12,825 bases of DNA, taken from NCBI GenBank assembly GCA_903873355.1, contig CAIQOG010000634.1, forward strand, positions 1 through 12,825, in the 5' to 3' direction. Source of the DNA: an uncultured Bacteroidales bacterium (GTDB taxonomy: Bacteria > Bacteroidota > Bacteroidia > Bacteroidales > Paludibacteraceae). The translations under genes were made by a program, and so were the position numbers. The notes below the pieces were generated by a model that had not been told where the DNA came from, did not search any database, and saw only the letters and a list, made by a program, of their open reading frames with translations. This document shows, piece by piece, positions 1 to 6,523 of the stretch (position 1 is its first letter; each line of letters starts with the position of its first letter).

Positions 1-2
1 CC

Positions 3-266
3 GCTGAGCATCATCTGAGGCACTCCCAACACGCCCCGGCGCTATACGGCGAGCGGGTTGACTTGCGATTGAATGGCGGCGCCAGATTCGGCGCGGGCTT
101 TGCGCGGGTCGAATTCCTGCTGCAAGCCAATCGTCAGGACAGGCAATTCAATCGCCAGGGTGGGAGGTGGGGTGCCACCGTTAAGCAATATGTCCAGTTC
201 AGAGATGAACGGTTCGGGCCTTCAGTTCCAGAAATGGTTGAGGAAATTTGGAAGAAGAACAAATGA
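3..266 (+). CDS. 3' end of an unrecognised ORF, partial at window edge
   Basis: This frame is open from the first complete codon of the window to a TGA at 264-266, while the other two forward frames meet a stop within the first 20 bases. The last 28 or so residues (from VKQYVQFRDERFGPSVPEMV to the end, KKNK) look like ordinary soluble protein with mixed charge. The part before them is Arg/Gly/Ala-rich, as GC-rich DNA gives by chance. I do not recognise a family. An internal TTG at 63 could start a 67-residue version, but nothing favours it over a gene entering from the left. Base composition is much richer in GC than in the genes after position 1000, so this may be foreign DNA. It may equally be a chance open frame. 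Confidence 0.3.
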   Translation, partial: AEHHLRHSQHAPALYGERVDLRLNGGARFGAGFARVEFLLQANRQDRQFNRQGGRWGATVKQYVQFRDERFGPSVPEMVEEIWKKNK

Positions 267-429
267 GAACTAACCACTCATTGGTGCGGACGCCTATCGG
301 TGCCGCACAATTCGATAAACGGAACCAGTCCTCGCATGGTCAATGGAACAAGTCCCGAAAAGTTTTAATAGTTAGACTGATTCCATGCCGCAGGCAGGTT
401 TCGCAGAATATAGCGGAAGGGTTTTAGCC

Positions 430-509
430 GTGTGTTAGATGTTCGTCACTCTCCTGGTTGAGCCAAGGCGGTGACGCGCTGGCGCTTGCCACGCGCATCT
501 CTAACGCAC
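430..509. repeat. Branched inverted-repeat structure (three-way junction)
   Basis: GTGTGTTAG (430-438) pairs with CTAACGCAC (501-509), with one T-G wobble. The pairing continues as ATG (439-441) with CAT (496-498) past a two-base bulge. Inside lie two further hairpins: CGTCAC (443-448) with GTGACG (471-476), holding a CCTGG/CCAAGG inner stem, and TGGC/GCCA around GCTT at about 479-490. The result is a closed outer stem carrying two arms. The pairing is visible in the sequence; that it forms in an RNA or in single-stranded DNA is inference. Confidence 0.4.
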
Positions 510-701
510 TGGCAATTCAGCGGCAGATCCTAGTCGCTCCGCGCCACAGCGGGCAAGCCACCGCACTCAAGGAGAGGTGGCCTCCATGCCACACACCTGC
601 GCCAGCGGCTAATTACTATCAATCTAGTAGCAAGCCGCAGGCCTTCCCGCGCGGCCGGTGAGGCAGCGGCTGCCGGTGGCCCGGAAAACGCGGCGCGGCG
701 G

Positions 702-734
702 CGTGCACGGCGGCCAATTGGCCGCGCCGGCACG
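702..734. repeat. Long GC-rich palindrome followed by a T run
   Basis: GCGGCCAATTGGCCGC (710-725) is a perfect 16-bp palindrome. After a small internal loop the pairing resumes as CGTGC (702-706) with GCACG (730-734). On the plus strand it is followed at once by TTTTT, so it could act as an intrinsic terminator for a plus-strand transcript of the island. The central palindrome leaves no natural loop, so in DNA it may act as a cruciform or as a protein-binding site. Confidence 0.4.
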
Positions 735-789
735 TTTTTGGCAAGGCCCCGGATCATGGAAAACTCCTGCAATCCAACGGGTTGCGGCA

Positions 790-929
790 AAATTTGAAAA
801 AACCGAAAAATGTGTCAACTCTGCATTATATTTCAACTTAAACAGAAAATGATATCCTCTTCCAACAAAGTAGAAAGACACCAAAATAAATAGTGCAAGA
901 AAATAATATGTCAATTGGTAAAATTGCAT
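790..929 (-). pseudogene. Possible truncated start of a membrane-protein gene
   Basis: On the minus strand an ATG at 929 opens a frame starting MQFYQLTYYFLALFILVSFY, with one hydrophobic segment followed by a basic stretch (about residues 22-35), as at the N-terminus of an inner-membrane protein. The natural-looking sequence ends near residue 45, where the DNA becomes GC-rich. The frame then continues to a stop at 624 as Arg/Pro/Cys-rich translation. It follows the thiamine-binding gene in the same direction. I infer a gene cut off at the island boundary. A chance AT-rich ORF is the main alternative, since AT-rich DNA readily encodes hydrophobic runs. Confidence 0.25.
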
Positions 930-1007
930 CAAATCTATATTCTTATTACATCAAAAAATCATTAAAAAAAATAAATTCAAAAAATCATTCTGAATTGGTA
1001 GATATAA

Positions 1008-1298
1008 TTACTCGTATTTCTCCATTTTATCATCAATACTTACATCTTTCATTGATGTTTGAATCTTTACATAGGTCATCAAGCTATCTGCACCGGCTTT
1101 ATAGCAGGCTTCCTGAGCAAGTTTCACCACGTTCATAATTTCATCATAACTACCTTCCATAACTGTCTCGAATGGAGTAACCTTATAGCGTAAACCCGAA
1201 GCTGCAATCACTTCAATGGCTTTATCAACAATCTGATAGGGATGAATAGTTTTGGATGATGGTAATATCTGGAGCGCTATGTTGACTTTATTTTGCAT
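1008..1298 (-). CDS. Thiamine-binding protein, MTH1187/YkoF family
   Basis: This gives 96 residues, the usual length for the single-domain MTH1187 (formerly DUF77) family, a ferredoxin-like fold that forms oligomers and binds thiamine or its pyrimidine part in characterised members. Typical features are the N-terminal strand NKVNIALQILP, the helix with YQIVDKAIEVIAASGL, the central YKVTPFETVMEGSYDEIMNVV and the C-terminal ADSLMTYVKIQTS strand. I chose the ATG at 1298 because the codons before it in the open frame look like intergenic AT-rich DNA and the family starts here. It lies after rpsP in the same direction but beyond the rpsP terminator, so it probably has its own promoter. I found no clear TAnnTTTG element for it. 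The molecular role in Bacteroidota is not established. Confidence 0.85.
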   Translation of the reverse strand: MQNKVNIALQILPSSKTIHPYQIVDKAIEVIAASGLRYKVTPFETVMEGSYDEIMNVVKLAQEACYKAGADSLMTYVKIQTSMKDVSIDDKMEKYE

Positions 1299-1406
1299 GT
1301 TAATTTTCGGGGTTTGACATATTAATAAATAGAAACGAAATTTGTCACTAAAAATTGTAGTTTTAGTTGAATATTTTATAACATTAACGCAATTTTCACC
1401 TAACAA

Positions 1407-1432
1407 AAAACCCGAAATTTCTTTCGGGTTTT
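1407..1432 (-). terminator. Intrinsic terminator of rpsP
   Basis: CCCGAAA (1411-1417) and TTTCGGG (1422-1428) form a perfect 7-bp stem around a 4-base loop, with A4 and T4 flanks that extend the pairing. It begins 23 bases past the rpsP stop codon. Read on the minus strand the stem is followed by TTTTTT. Because the flanks are A-rich and T-rich it could work in both directions. Confidence 0.85.
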
Positions 1433-1454
1433 AAATGTATAAGTCAACTTATTG

Positions 1455-2063
1455 TTATTCAGCTGATTCTTCTGTTGTTTCTGCAACGGGTGCTTCTACC
1501 ACTTCAGCAACTTCTTCGGCAGCAACTTCTTCAACTACCGCTTCAACTGTTTCTTCAACTGCTGGTTCAGCAGGAGTTTCAACAACTACGGCAGCAGCTT
1601 CTGCGTCAGCTTTTCTCTTTGCAATTTCAGCAGCTTTAGCTTTGTTTACTTCAACTTCGGCTTTTTGACGTGCTTTCAAATCAGCTTGTTTTTCAGCAAC
1701 TAATTGTTCTTTGGTTTTTACAATGCTCGATTCTTTGCTTGTTTTCCAGGCAGCAAATCTTTTTTCAGCTTCTGATTCGTCAAAAGCTCCTTTTTTAACT
1801 CCCTCAAGAAGGTGTTTTTTCATCAATACTCCTTCGGCTGAAAGAATGTTGCGTGTTGTATCAGTAGGCTGTGCGCCTGTTGTCAACCAATACAATGCAC
1901 GTTCGAATTTCAGGTCGATAGTTGCGGGATTGGTGTTCGGGTTGTACGAACCGATACGTTCAATGAATTTGCCATCACGTGGCGCTCTGCTGTCTGCGAT
2001 CACGATATGATAATAAGCATATCCCTTACGACCGTGACGTTGCAATCTGATTTTTGTTGGCAT
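1455..2063 (-). CDS. rpsP: 30S ribosomal protein S16
   Basis: A 202-residue protein. Residues 1 to about 80 are the S16 domain, starting with the family signature [20 protein letters not shown], followed by [20 protein letters not shown] and the [20 protein letters not shown] region. S16 binds 16S rRNA and helps assemble the body of the small subunit. After the core comes a long tail: a charged, probably helical Lys/Glu/Ala part (about 90-155), then an Ala/Glu/Val/Pro-rich acidic end. E. coli S16 is about 82 residues, while extended forms are usual in Bacteroidota. The start is the ATG at 2063; the longer open frame upstream would run through the promoter at 2116-2123. It is a single-gene unit, with a promoter in front and a terminator behind. 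No rimM or trmD is next to it, unlike in Proteobacteria. Confidence 0.97.
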   Translation of the reverse strand: MPTKIRLQRHGRKGYAYYHIVIADSRAPRDGKFIERIGSYNPNTNPATIDLKFERALYWLTTGAQPTDTTRNILSAEGVLMKKHLLEGVKKGAFDESEAEKRFAAWKTSKESSIVKTKEQLVAEKQADLKARQKAEVEVNKAKAAEIAKRKADAEAAAVVVETPAEPAVEETVEAVVEEVAAEEVAEVVEAPVAETTEESAE

Positions 2064-2115
2064 TTTTTTATTTTTAAAATGATTATACCTAATGCTTTTT
2101 CTCGAAAAGCGGATG

Positions 2116-2123
2116 CAAAGGTA
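2116..2123 (-). promoter_or_regulatory. Bacteroidota -7 promoter element of rpsP
   Basis: On the minus strand this reads TACCTTTG followed by CA, a match to the Bacteroidota consensus TAnnTTTG. It lies 52 bases before the rpsP start codon, implying a leader of roughly 45 bases. I see no good TTTG -33 box at the usual distance. Confidence 0.65.
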
Positions 2124-2222
2124 AAAAAAATATTTCAATTAATAATTATCAATTACCAATTAATACTTATATCATTGAAATTCAATTTATTACAAGTTGA
2201 ATTGAAAATTCATATTTGAAAA

Positions 2223-3131
2223 TTAATCACAAAGAACCCAGGCAGTTTCGAAGCGATTATCGGTTTTGCGGAGGTTTTCCATATATTTTATCGCTTCATC
2301 CTTATCTGAAAACGACTCAATGGCAATACGGTAGGTTTTTATGGGGTCAAGGACATGAGCGTTTTTGAAATTACAGTCACTCAATTCTTTGCAAAATTTT
2401 GCTGCTGATTTTTCAGTTGGCAGACTGGCAACAATAACGTGAAAGTTCTTTTCGGTTTCCTGTTCTACAACTCCCTGCTGACAGACTTCTGCTGCTTTCT
2501 GCACTTGAATATGTGATTTATCCGGCAATGTTTTACCTTGATTTTCAGTCTTTTCAAGCAAACCCAAAGTCAAACCGGCAGTTTCAGACTTTCGCACATC
2601 AGTCAATCGGGGAGTGGAAACAAACAAACCAATCAACAGTAAAACTGCTGCAGCATATTTATAGAATCTACTTGTGGAAACAGTTATTCTGATTTCTTTC
2701 TTTTTATCAGATATTCTTTGAATTGAATCTATTCTTAAAATCTTCAAACCAAAATTTTGCGGCAGGAAATCCGGAACATCCTCCGGTATGAAAATCAAAT
2801 TCTCAGACACATCCATCTGAAATGAACCCAGGTTTCCGATTTGTATCAGTTGTCCCAAACGTAAGGTAGATTTTATTTCTTCAGATTGGTGATTTATAAA
2901 ATTTACTGCCTCACGGTAACTAATTTGTTCCGAACGCGAAATTTCCATTGCCAAAAGTCCATCATTATGTTGCATTAATGGGTTAAAACCAATGACTGAA
3001 GAAGCTGGAATGATTGAATTTGTACTTATTTCAGCAGATTGAGACTGAACCACAAAGCCACCCAGCCCGGGCACAACAACATAGTCGTGGCAGACAAGCA
3101 ATTTTTCGAGATATGGGCTGAAATTTTTCAT
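2223..3131 (-). CDS. HU-CCDC81 and SPOR domain membrane protein
   Basis: A 302-residue protein with three parts. Residues 1 to about 135 match the Bacteroidota HU-CCDC81 type, with the signature start SPYLEKLLVCHDYVVVPGLG, then the GFNPLMQHNDGLLAMEIS and IGNLGSFQMD motifs. One membrane helix follows at about 157-171 after a basic stretch. The C-terminal SPOR domain spans about 228-300 (FHVIVASLPTEKSAAKF through YRIAIESFSDKDEAIKYM). SPOR domains bind glycan strands lacking stem peptides at septa. The HU part is expected in the cytoplasm and the SPOR part in the periplasm, so the protein could link a cytoplasmic partner to the cell wall. Family analyses propose HU-CCDC81 as a module adapted from the DNA-binding HU fold. 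The ATG at 3131 fits the family start; a start at 3149 would overlap the promoter-like element. It is divergent from rmlB. Confidence 0.9.
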   Translation of the reverse strand: MKNFSPYLEKLLVCHDYVVVPGLGGFVVQSQSAEISTNSIIPASSVIGFNPLMQHNDGLLAMEISRSEQISYREAVNFINHQSEEIKSTLRLGQLIQIGNLGSFQMDVSENLIFIPEDVPDFLPQNFGLKILRIDSIQRISDKKKEIRITVSTSRFYKYAAAVLLLIGLFVSTPRLTDVRKSETAGLTLGLLEKTENQGKTLPDKSHIQVQKAAEVCQQGVVEQETEKNFHVIVASLPTEKSAAKFCKELSDCNFKNAHVLDPIKTYRIAIESFSDKDEAIKYMENLRKTDNRFETAWVLCD

Positions 3132-3135
3132 GCTG

Positions 3136-3143
3136 CAAAAATA
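3136..3143 (-). promoter_or_regulatory. Possible -7 element directly before the HU/SPOR gene
   Basis: The minus strand reads TATTTTTG, a fit to TAnnTTTG, only four bases before the ATG at 3131. If used, transcription would begin at or next to the start codon and the mRNA would be nearly leaderless. No TTTG lies at the usual upstream distance, and the run of T could be chance in this AT-rich gap. Confidence 0.35.
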
Positions 3144-3193
3144 GAACAATAAGTATTTCCGATACTTTTTTCAGTCAAAAAGTTTTCAACAAG

Positions 3194-3224
3194 TTGTCAG
3201 CAAAAAAAATTCGATGTATCTTTG
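3194..3224 (+). promoter_or_regulatory. Promoter of rmlB
   Basis: TATCTTTG at 3217-3224 is a full match to the Bacteroidota -7 element, and TTG at 3194-3196 stands 20 bases upstream in the -33 position. The implied leader is only about 15 bases. The element overlaps a TTG at 3222 that could otherwise be read as an earlier start for rmlB, which argues for the ATG at 3246. Confidence 0.75.
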
Positions 3225-3245
3225 CGTAACAAAATTAAAAAAGAT

Positions 3246-4304
3246 ATGAAAAAAACGATTTTAATCACCGGTGGTGCAGGTTTTATTGGTTCGCACGTAG
3301 TTCGTTTGTTTGTAACAAAATACCCTGATTATCAAATCATAAATCTGGATGCATTAACGTATGCAGGCAATCTTGAAAATCTGAAAGATGTTGCCGGTTT
3401 GCCAAATTACAAATTTGTAAAAGGTGATATTACCGACGAAAAGTTTATTCCGGAACTTTTTGCAACCTATAAATTTGATGGTGTGGTGCATTTGGCTGCC
3501 GAGTCGCATGTTGACCGCTCTATCACCGATCCGTTTTTATTTATCCGTACCAATGTTTTCGGAACATGTAATTTACTGAATGCTGCAAAAGAATTATGGA
3601 AAGGCAACATGGAGGGTAAACGTTTTTATCATGTGTCTACCGACGAAGTGTACGGTGCGCTCGAATTTGATGGAACTTTCTTTACTGAAGACACCAAATA
3701 CGATCCGCATTCACCCTATTCGGCAAGTAAAGCATCATCCGACCATTTTGTGCGCGCTTACCACGACACCTACGGTTTGCCAATTGTAATCTCAAACTGC
3801 TCAAACAATTACGGTGCAAACCATTTCCCTGAAAAACTGATTCCGCTTTCCATCAATAATATCCGCAACAACAAACCAATTCCAATTTACGGAAAAGGAG
3901 AAAACGTACGTGACTGGTTATATGTAAACGACCACGCACGGGCTATAGATACCATTTTCCACAATGGCAACAACGGTGAAACGTACAACATTGGGGGTAA
4001 CAACGAATGGACCAATATTGATTTGATTCATGCACTTTGCAAAATAATGGACCGCAAACTAGGTCGTGCAGAAGGTGAATCAGCTAAGCTTATAACTTTT
4101 GTTACTGACCGTGCAGGTCATGATTTGCGTTATGCTATTGACTCAACGAAGCTTCAGCGTGAACTGGGCTGGAAACCTTCACTTCAGTTTGAAGAAGGTT
4201 TGGAAAAAACTGTAGACTGGTATATGGTAAATCAGGAATGGATGGACAATATCATTAACGGTGATTATAAAAACTATTACGAAAATCAGTATTCAAACAG
4301 ATAA
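3246..4304 (+). CDS. rmlB: dTDP-glucose 4,6-dehydratase
   Basis: This 352-residue extended short-chain dehydrogenase converts dTDP-glucose to dTDP-4-keto-6-deoxyglucose in the cytoplasm, the second step towards dTDP-L-rhamnose and other deoxysugars of surface polysaccharides. The NAD-binding glycine motif GGAGFIG is at 9-15. The LDALTYAGNLENL segment that follows is characteristic of RmlB. The catalytic Thr-Asp-Glu triplet is at 132-134 (STDEVYG) and the Tyr-Lys pair at 158 and 162 (YSASK). The substrate-binding NNYGANHFPEKLIP and the RDWLYVNDH motif are present. Length is normal. It stands alone, without rmlA, rmlC or rmlD beside it, with its own promoter and terminator. Confidence 0.96.
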   Translation: MKKTILITGGAGFIGSHVVRLFVTKYPDYQIINLDALTYAGNLENLKDVAGLPNYKFVKGDITDEKFIPELFATYKFDGVVHLAAESHVDRSITDPFLFIRTNVFGTCNLLNAAKELWKGNMEGKRFYHVSTDEVYGALEFDGTFFTEDTKYDPHSPYSASKASSDHFVRAYHDTYGLPIVISNCSNNYGANHFPEKLIPLSINNIRNNKPIPIYGKGENVRDWLYVNDHARAIDTIFHNGNNGETYNIGGNNEWTNIDLIHALCKIMDRKLGRAEGESAKLITFVTDRAGHDLRYAIDSTKLQRELGWKPSLQFEEGLEKTVDWYMVNQEWMDNIINGDYKNYYENQYSNR

Positions 4305-4367
4305 AAGTTGCTGATTAAACCTCACACAGGGGGATTTTAGAAATGCCATCGGGCAGAGACATAAATT

Positions 4368-4397
4368 GGGACAGGTCACAACCTGTCCCTTTGTTTT
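4368..4397 (+). terminator. Terminator after rmlB, shared convergently
   Basis: GGGACAGGT (4368-4376) and ACCTGTCCC (4381-4389) form a perfect 9-bp stem around CACA, followed on the plus strand by TTTGTTTT. It lies between the convergent ends of rmlB and the LolA-like gene. On the minus strand the stem is followed by AATTTATG, a weaker tract, so it should work best for rmlB but may also end the operon. Confidence 0.85.
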
Positions 4398-5136
4398 ATT
4401 TCAAATTCGATTTATTGAAAACCGACACAGGAATGGTTACGTCCATTTTGATTTCTTCGATAACCATGCGCGTTCCGTTGCCTTCTTTCAACACATCTTT
4501 ATATACAAACGAAGTAGGATACCAGCGATTCTGAATTTTCTTCACATCGCTGAATGTGATGCGTTTCAAGAGCTTACCTCCTTTTGCAAACATTTCTACC
4601 TGTAGCGGCACAAATCGTTCCTCGTCTACCCACATTTTTTGCGAAGCGTAGTTCACATCGCTTACAATGGCCGTAAGATTCACTACCCAACATTTACGTC
4701 CATCAACGGTTTGCTCGCCGGTCACATCGGCTTTGTATTGTTCCATCAATGGACGATCGGTCATCATATCTTCGTACGACATATCGCTGCCCATAACCGA
4801 TTGCCGTAACATGTGACCGGAAATCTGAATCACACGGTCGGTAGCAGGGGAATAAATCCACAATTGATTGTCGAGTTTCAGCATCTTCGTTCCCTTTTCG
4901 CGTGCAGGAGCAAGGTATTCGGTAAATGCCTTTTCAGTACCCACACCCCACGATTTCGATTCCATGGTTCGCGTTCCACGAGCCGAGTTGATTTCCATTC
5001 GTGCAGTCAAAATGCGTGATTTTGAAGACATGTTGTTATCCACTTTGTCAAGAATTGATTTTCCTGAAGGGTAGTTTTGAGCAAAAGCACTTATTGTTGC
5101 CCCGATTATCATCGATAATAAAAATTGTTTCTTCAT
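4396..5136 (-). CDS. LolA-like outer-membrane lipoprotein-sorting protein
   Basis: A 246-residue exported protein. Residues 1-19 form a signal peptide ending AFA before QNYPSG, with no lipobox Cys, so the mature protein is probably soluble in the periplasm. The rest fits the LolA-like family annotated as outer membrane lipoprotein-sorting protein: the segments LWIYSPATDRVIQISGHMLR, SYEDMMTDRPLMEQYKADV, KCWVVNLTA and KMWVDEERFVPLQVEMFAKG are typical of this half-barrel carrier fold. It is the last gene of the operon with the two permeases and the LolD-like ATPase, 41 bases after the first of them. That setting suggests it takes a lipid or lipoprotein from the ABC transporter. The cargo is unknown. 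The housekeeping LolA is a different, more distant relative. Confidence 0.85.
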   Translation of the reverse strand: MKKQFLLSMIIGATISAFAQNYPSGKSILDKVDNNMSSKSRILTARMEINSARGTRTMESKSWGVGTEKAFTEYLAPAREKGTKMLKLDNQLWIYSPATDRVIQISGHMLRQSVMGSDMSYEDMMTDRPLMEQYKADVTGEQTVDGRKCWVVNLTAIVSDVNYASQKMWVDEERFVPLQVEMFAKGGKLLKRITFSDVKKIQNRWYPTSFVYKDVLKEGNGTRMVIEEIKMDVTIPVSVFNKSNLK

Positions 5137-5177
5137 CTTTTAAATGCTAAATTGTAAATGATTAAATTGTAAATCGT

Positions 5178-6449
5178 TTATCCTTCCAACTCCTTAAATA
5201 AATTCGCAGTCTGGCGTTTATAAACCCCGATTCCGGCCAATGATGCACCAATAACTGTCGATAAAACTCCAGGAATAAATCCGATATAATAGGTTGTGAT
5301 GGTGATTTGTGCGCGAATGATACTTGGCATCATCATGTTAGAATTGCGCATCATGTTTCGGGCGTCTATGCCGTAGACCTGCAATGGCAAGGCACATAGC
5401 AACCCGAAAGCTATACCAACCACAGAGCCTATAATCCCAACCAGCAAAGCCTCGCCTACCAGCGAACGGTAAATTTCGTGTTTGCTTTCTCCGATTGCCA
5501 GTCGTAATCCAAACTCGCCATATCGTCGCAAACCACCTACCAATCCCGCATTCCAAAGTACAATAGACATGGCAAACACGAAAATAAAGATAATGATATA
5601 CTGAGCATTTTCGGAATATGCAATCATAAAATCCATACCACCTATGCCACTCATAGGCGCCATTGCCAGCGAGAACTTATCGTCTTTCTTTGTATTTTCC
5701 TGATTGAATGCCGTAGAGAGTTTCTTCGCTTTGGAATCTTTGTAAGGCGAATCATTAAAGAAGCCCAGCACTTCACCCGCAGCATCTTCCATATTTAATG
5801 CCAGACGTGCATCATCAATATCGGCTACCACCATACCTTTATCCAAAATCTGCGTTCCAAAATGTATGGTGCCACACACCGTAAAGTTATACATGGCCAA
5901 ATCGCCGTACATGGTATTCGAAATCAGCGTTACCCGATCACCAAGCTTCAGATTCATTTTTTTGAACAGTTCATTGGTTATCATTATTTCGCCCGACTTT
6001 TTCGGAAAACGTCCGGAAAATAGTTTCGATTTTAAATCCATTCGATTGATTTCGTCATCGTTTCCAAACAAATGAATGCCCATTCCCATAACGTTGCCCT
6101 GCGACTTCGTAATTCCTTCTGAGTCTGGAGCATCCAACAATCCACCAAACTGAATCCTATCAGTCCAGATTATATCCGGATAGTTAGTTCTCAACTTTTT
6201 AATCACATCATTGATGCCCATAATTGCGTAATCGTTGGGCGTTTGAGATTGATTTTCCTTATAAGCCTCAGTCATGACTTTCACATGTCCTGTTGAGAAT
6301 TTTGCGGTTGTTTCAATACTATCGCTAAAAATCCCACTCATATATGCCTGCAAAAAGACTGTGATAGTTACGCCCAATGCCACTACTATAATGGGCAGCA
6401 GACTTCGGCTTTTGTCGCGTAATAATCCGTTTAATAAGAATTTTATCAT
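5178..6449 (-). CDS. ABC transporter permease, FtsX/MacB (LolC/E) type
   Basis: This 423-residue inner-membrane protein has the layout of type VII ABC permeases. One N-terminal membrane helix (about 17-38, LLPIIVVALGVTITVFLQAY) precedes a large periplasmic domain (about 40-280), and three C-terminal helices follow, near 285-308, 333-357 and 390-412. The cytoplasmic loop after the second helix reads LRRYGEFGLRLAIGESKHEI, the FtsX-type coupling segment that contacts the ATPase. LolC/E and MacB relatives use this fold to drive cargo in the periplasm without moving it through the inner membrane. It is the second of two unlike permeases in the operon, suggesting a LolCDE-like heterodimer with the 6524-7771 product. 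The start at 6449 leaves a 74-base gap to that gene. Confidence 0.92.
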   Translation of the reverse strand: MIKFLLNGLLRDKSRSLLPIIVVALGVTITVFLQAYMSGIFSDSIETTAKFSTGHVKVMTEAYKENQSQTPNDYAIMGINDVIKKLRTNYPDIIWTDRIQFGGLLDAPDSEGITKSQGNVMGMGIHLFGNDDEINRMDLKSKLFSGRFPKKSGEIMITNELFKKMNLKLGDRVTLISNTMYGDLAMYNFTVCGTIHFGTQILDKGMVVADIDDARLALNMEDAAGEVLGFFNDSPYKDSKAKKLSTAFNQENTKKDDKFSLAMAPMSGIGGMDFMIAYSENAQYIIIFIFVFAMSIVLWNAGLVGGLRRYGEFGLRLAIGESKHEIYRSLVGEALLVGIIGSVVGIAFGLLCALPLQVYGIDARNMMRNSNMMMPSIIRAQITITTYYIGFIPGVLSTVIGASLAGIGVYKRQTANLFKELEG

Positions 6450-6523
6450 TTCTTAATTCGTTAATTGGTTAATTGGCTTATCAGTTAACCGGTTGGTTAC
6501 TTTGGAACTTTATAAACTAATAG

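Larger units (their letters stand above)
267..790. other. GC-rich, hairpin-dense stretch without a convincing gene
   Basis: Between the ORF fragment and the AT-rich DNA beginning near 790 I find no frame that reads like a protein. The open frames here give Arg/Ala/Pro/Cys-rich translations typical of chance ORFs in GC-rich DNA. The DNA is instead rich in inverted repeats: GTGCGG/CCGCAC (284-289 with 303-308), a branched fold (430-509), a nested hairpin (605-637), GGCAGC/GCTGCC (663-675) and a long palindrome (702-734). Composition is plainly different from the neighbouring genes. It could be a structured RNA gene, part of a mobile element or integron cassette, or foreign or chimeric sequence. 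The sequence alone does not decide. Confidence 0.5.

Noticed and set aside
268..440. Integron attC site, from AACTAAC at 268 to GTTAGAC (371) or GTTAGAT (434)
   Set aside because: The end boxes loosely fit RYYYAAC and GTTRRRY, and a short ORF ends just before. But I find no complementary inner L boxes, the second option is too long, and no integrase is in the window.
530..790. Minus-strand and plus-strand ORFs within the GC-rich island
   Set aside because: The translations are Arg/Ala/Pro/Cys-rich and overlap in several frames, as expected by chance in GC-rich DNA. No domain or start signal supports them.
893..1138. Plus-strand ORF of 81 residues
   Set aside because: Its second half is antisense to the conserved thiamine-binding gene, and the first half is AT-rich sequence without a promoter or recognised family.
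1435..1668. Ser/Thr/Ala-rich plus-strand ORF
   Set aside because: It is the antisense reading of the Ala/Glu-rich tail of ribosomal protein S16.
2180..2202. Hairpin ATTCAATTT/AAGTTGAAT after the HU/SPOR gene as a terminator
   Set aside because: The stem is AT-only apart from two pairs and is not followed by a T run on the minus strand, so it is probably chance.
3152..3166. AGTAT/ATACT hairpin followed by T run between the HU/SPOR gene and rmlB
   Set aside because: The stem is only five pairs, and it lies between divergent promoters where no plus-strand transcript should need ending.
5147..5175. Tandem TTAAATTGTAAAT-like repeat between the permease and LolA-like genes
   Set aside because: Two short AT-rich copies are common by chance in such gaps and show no fold or spacing of interest.
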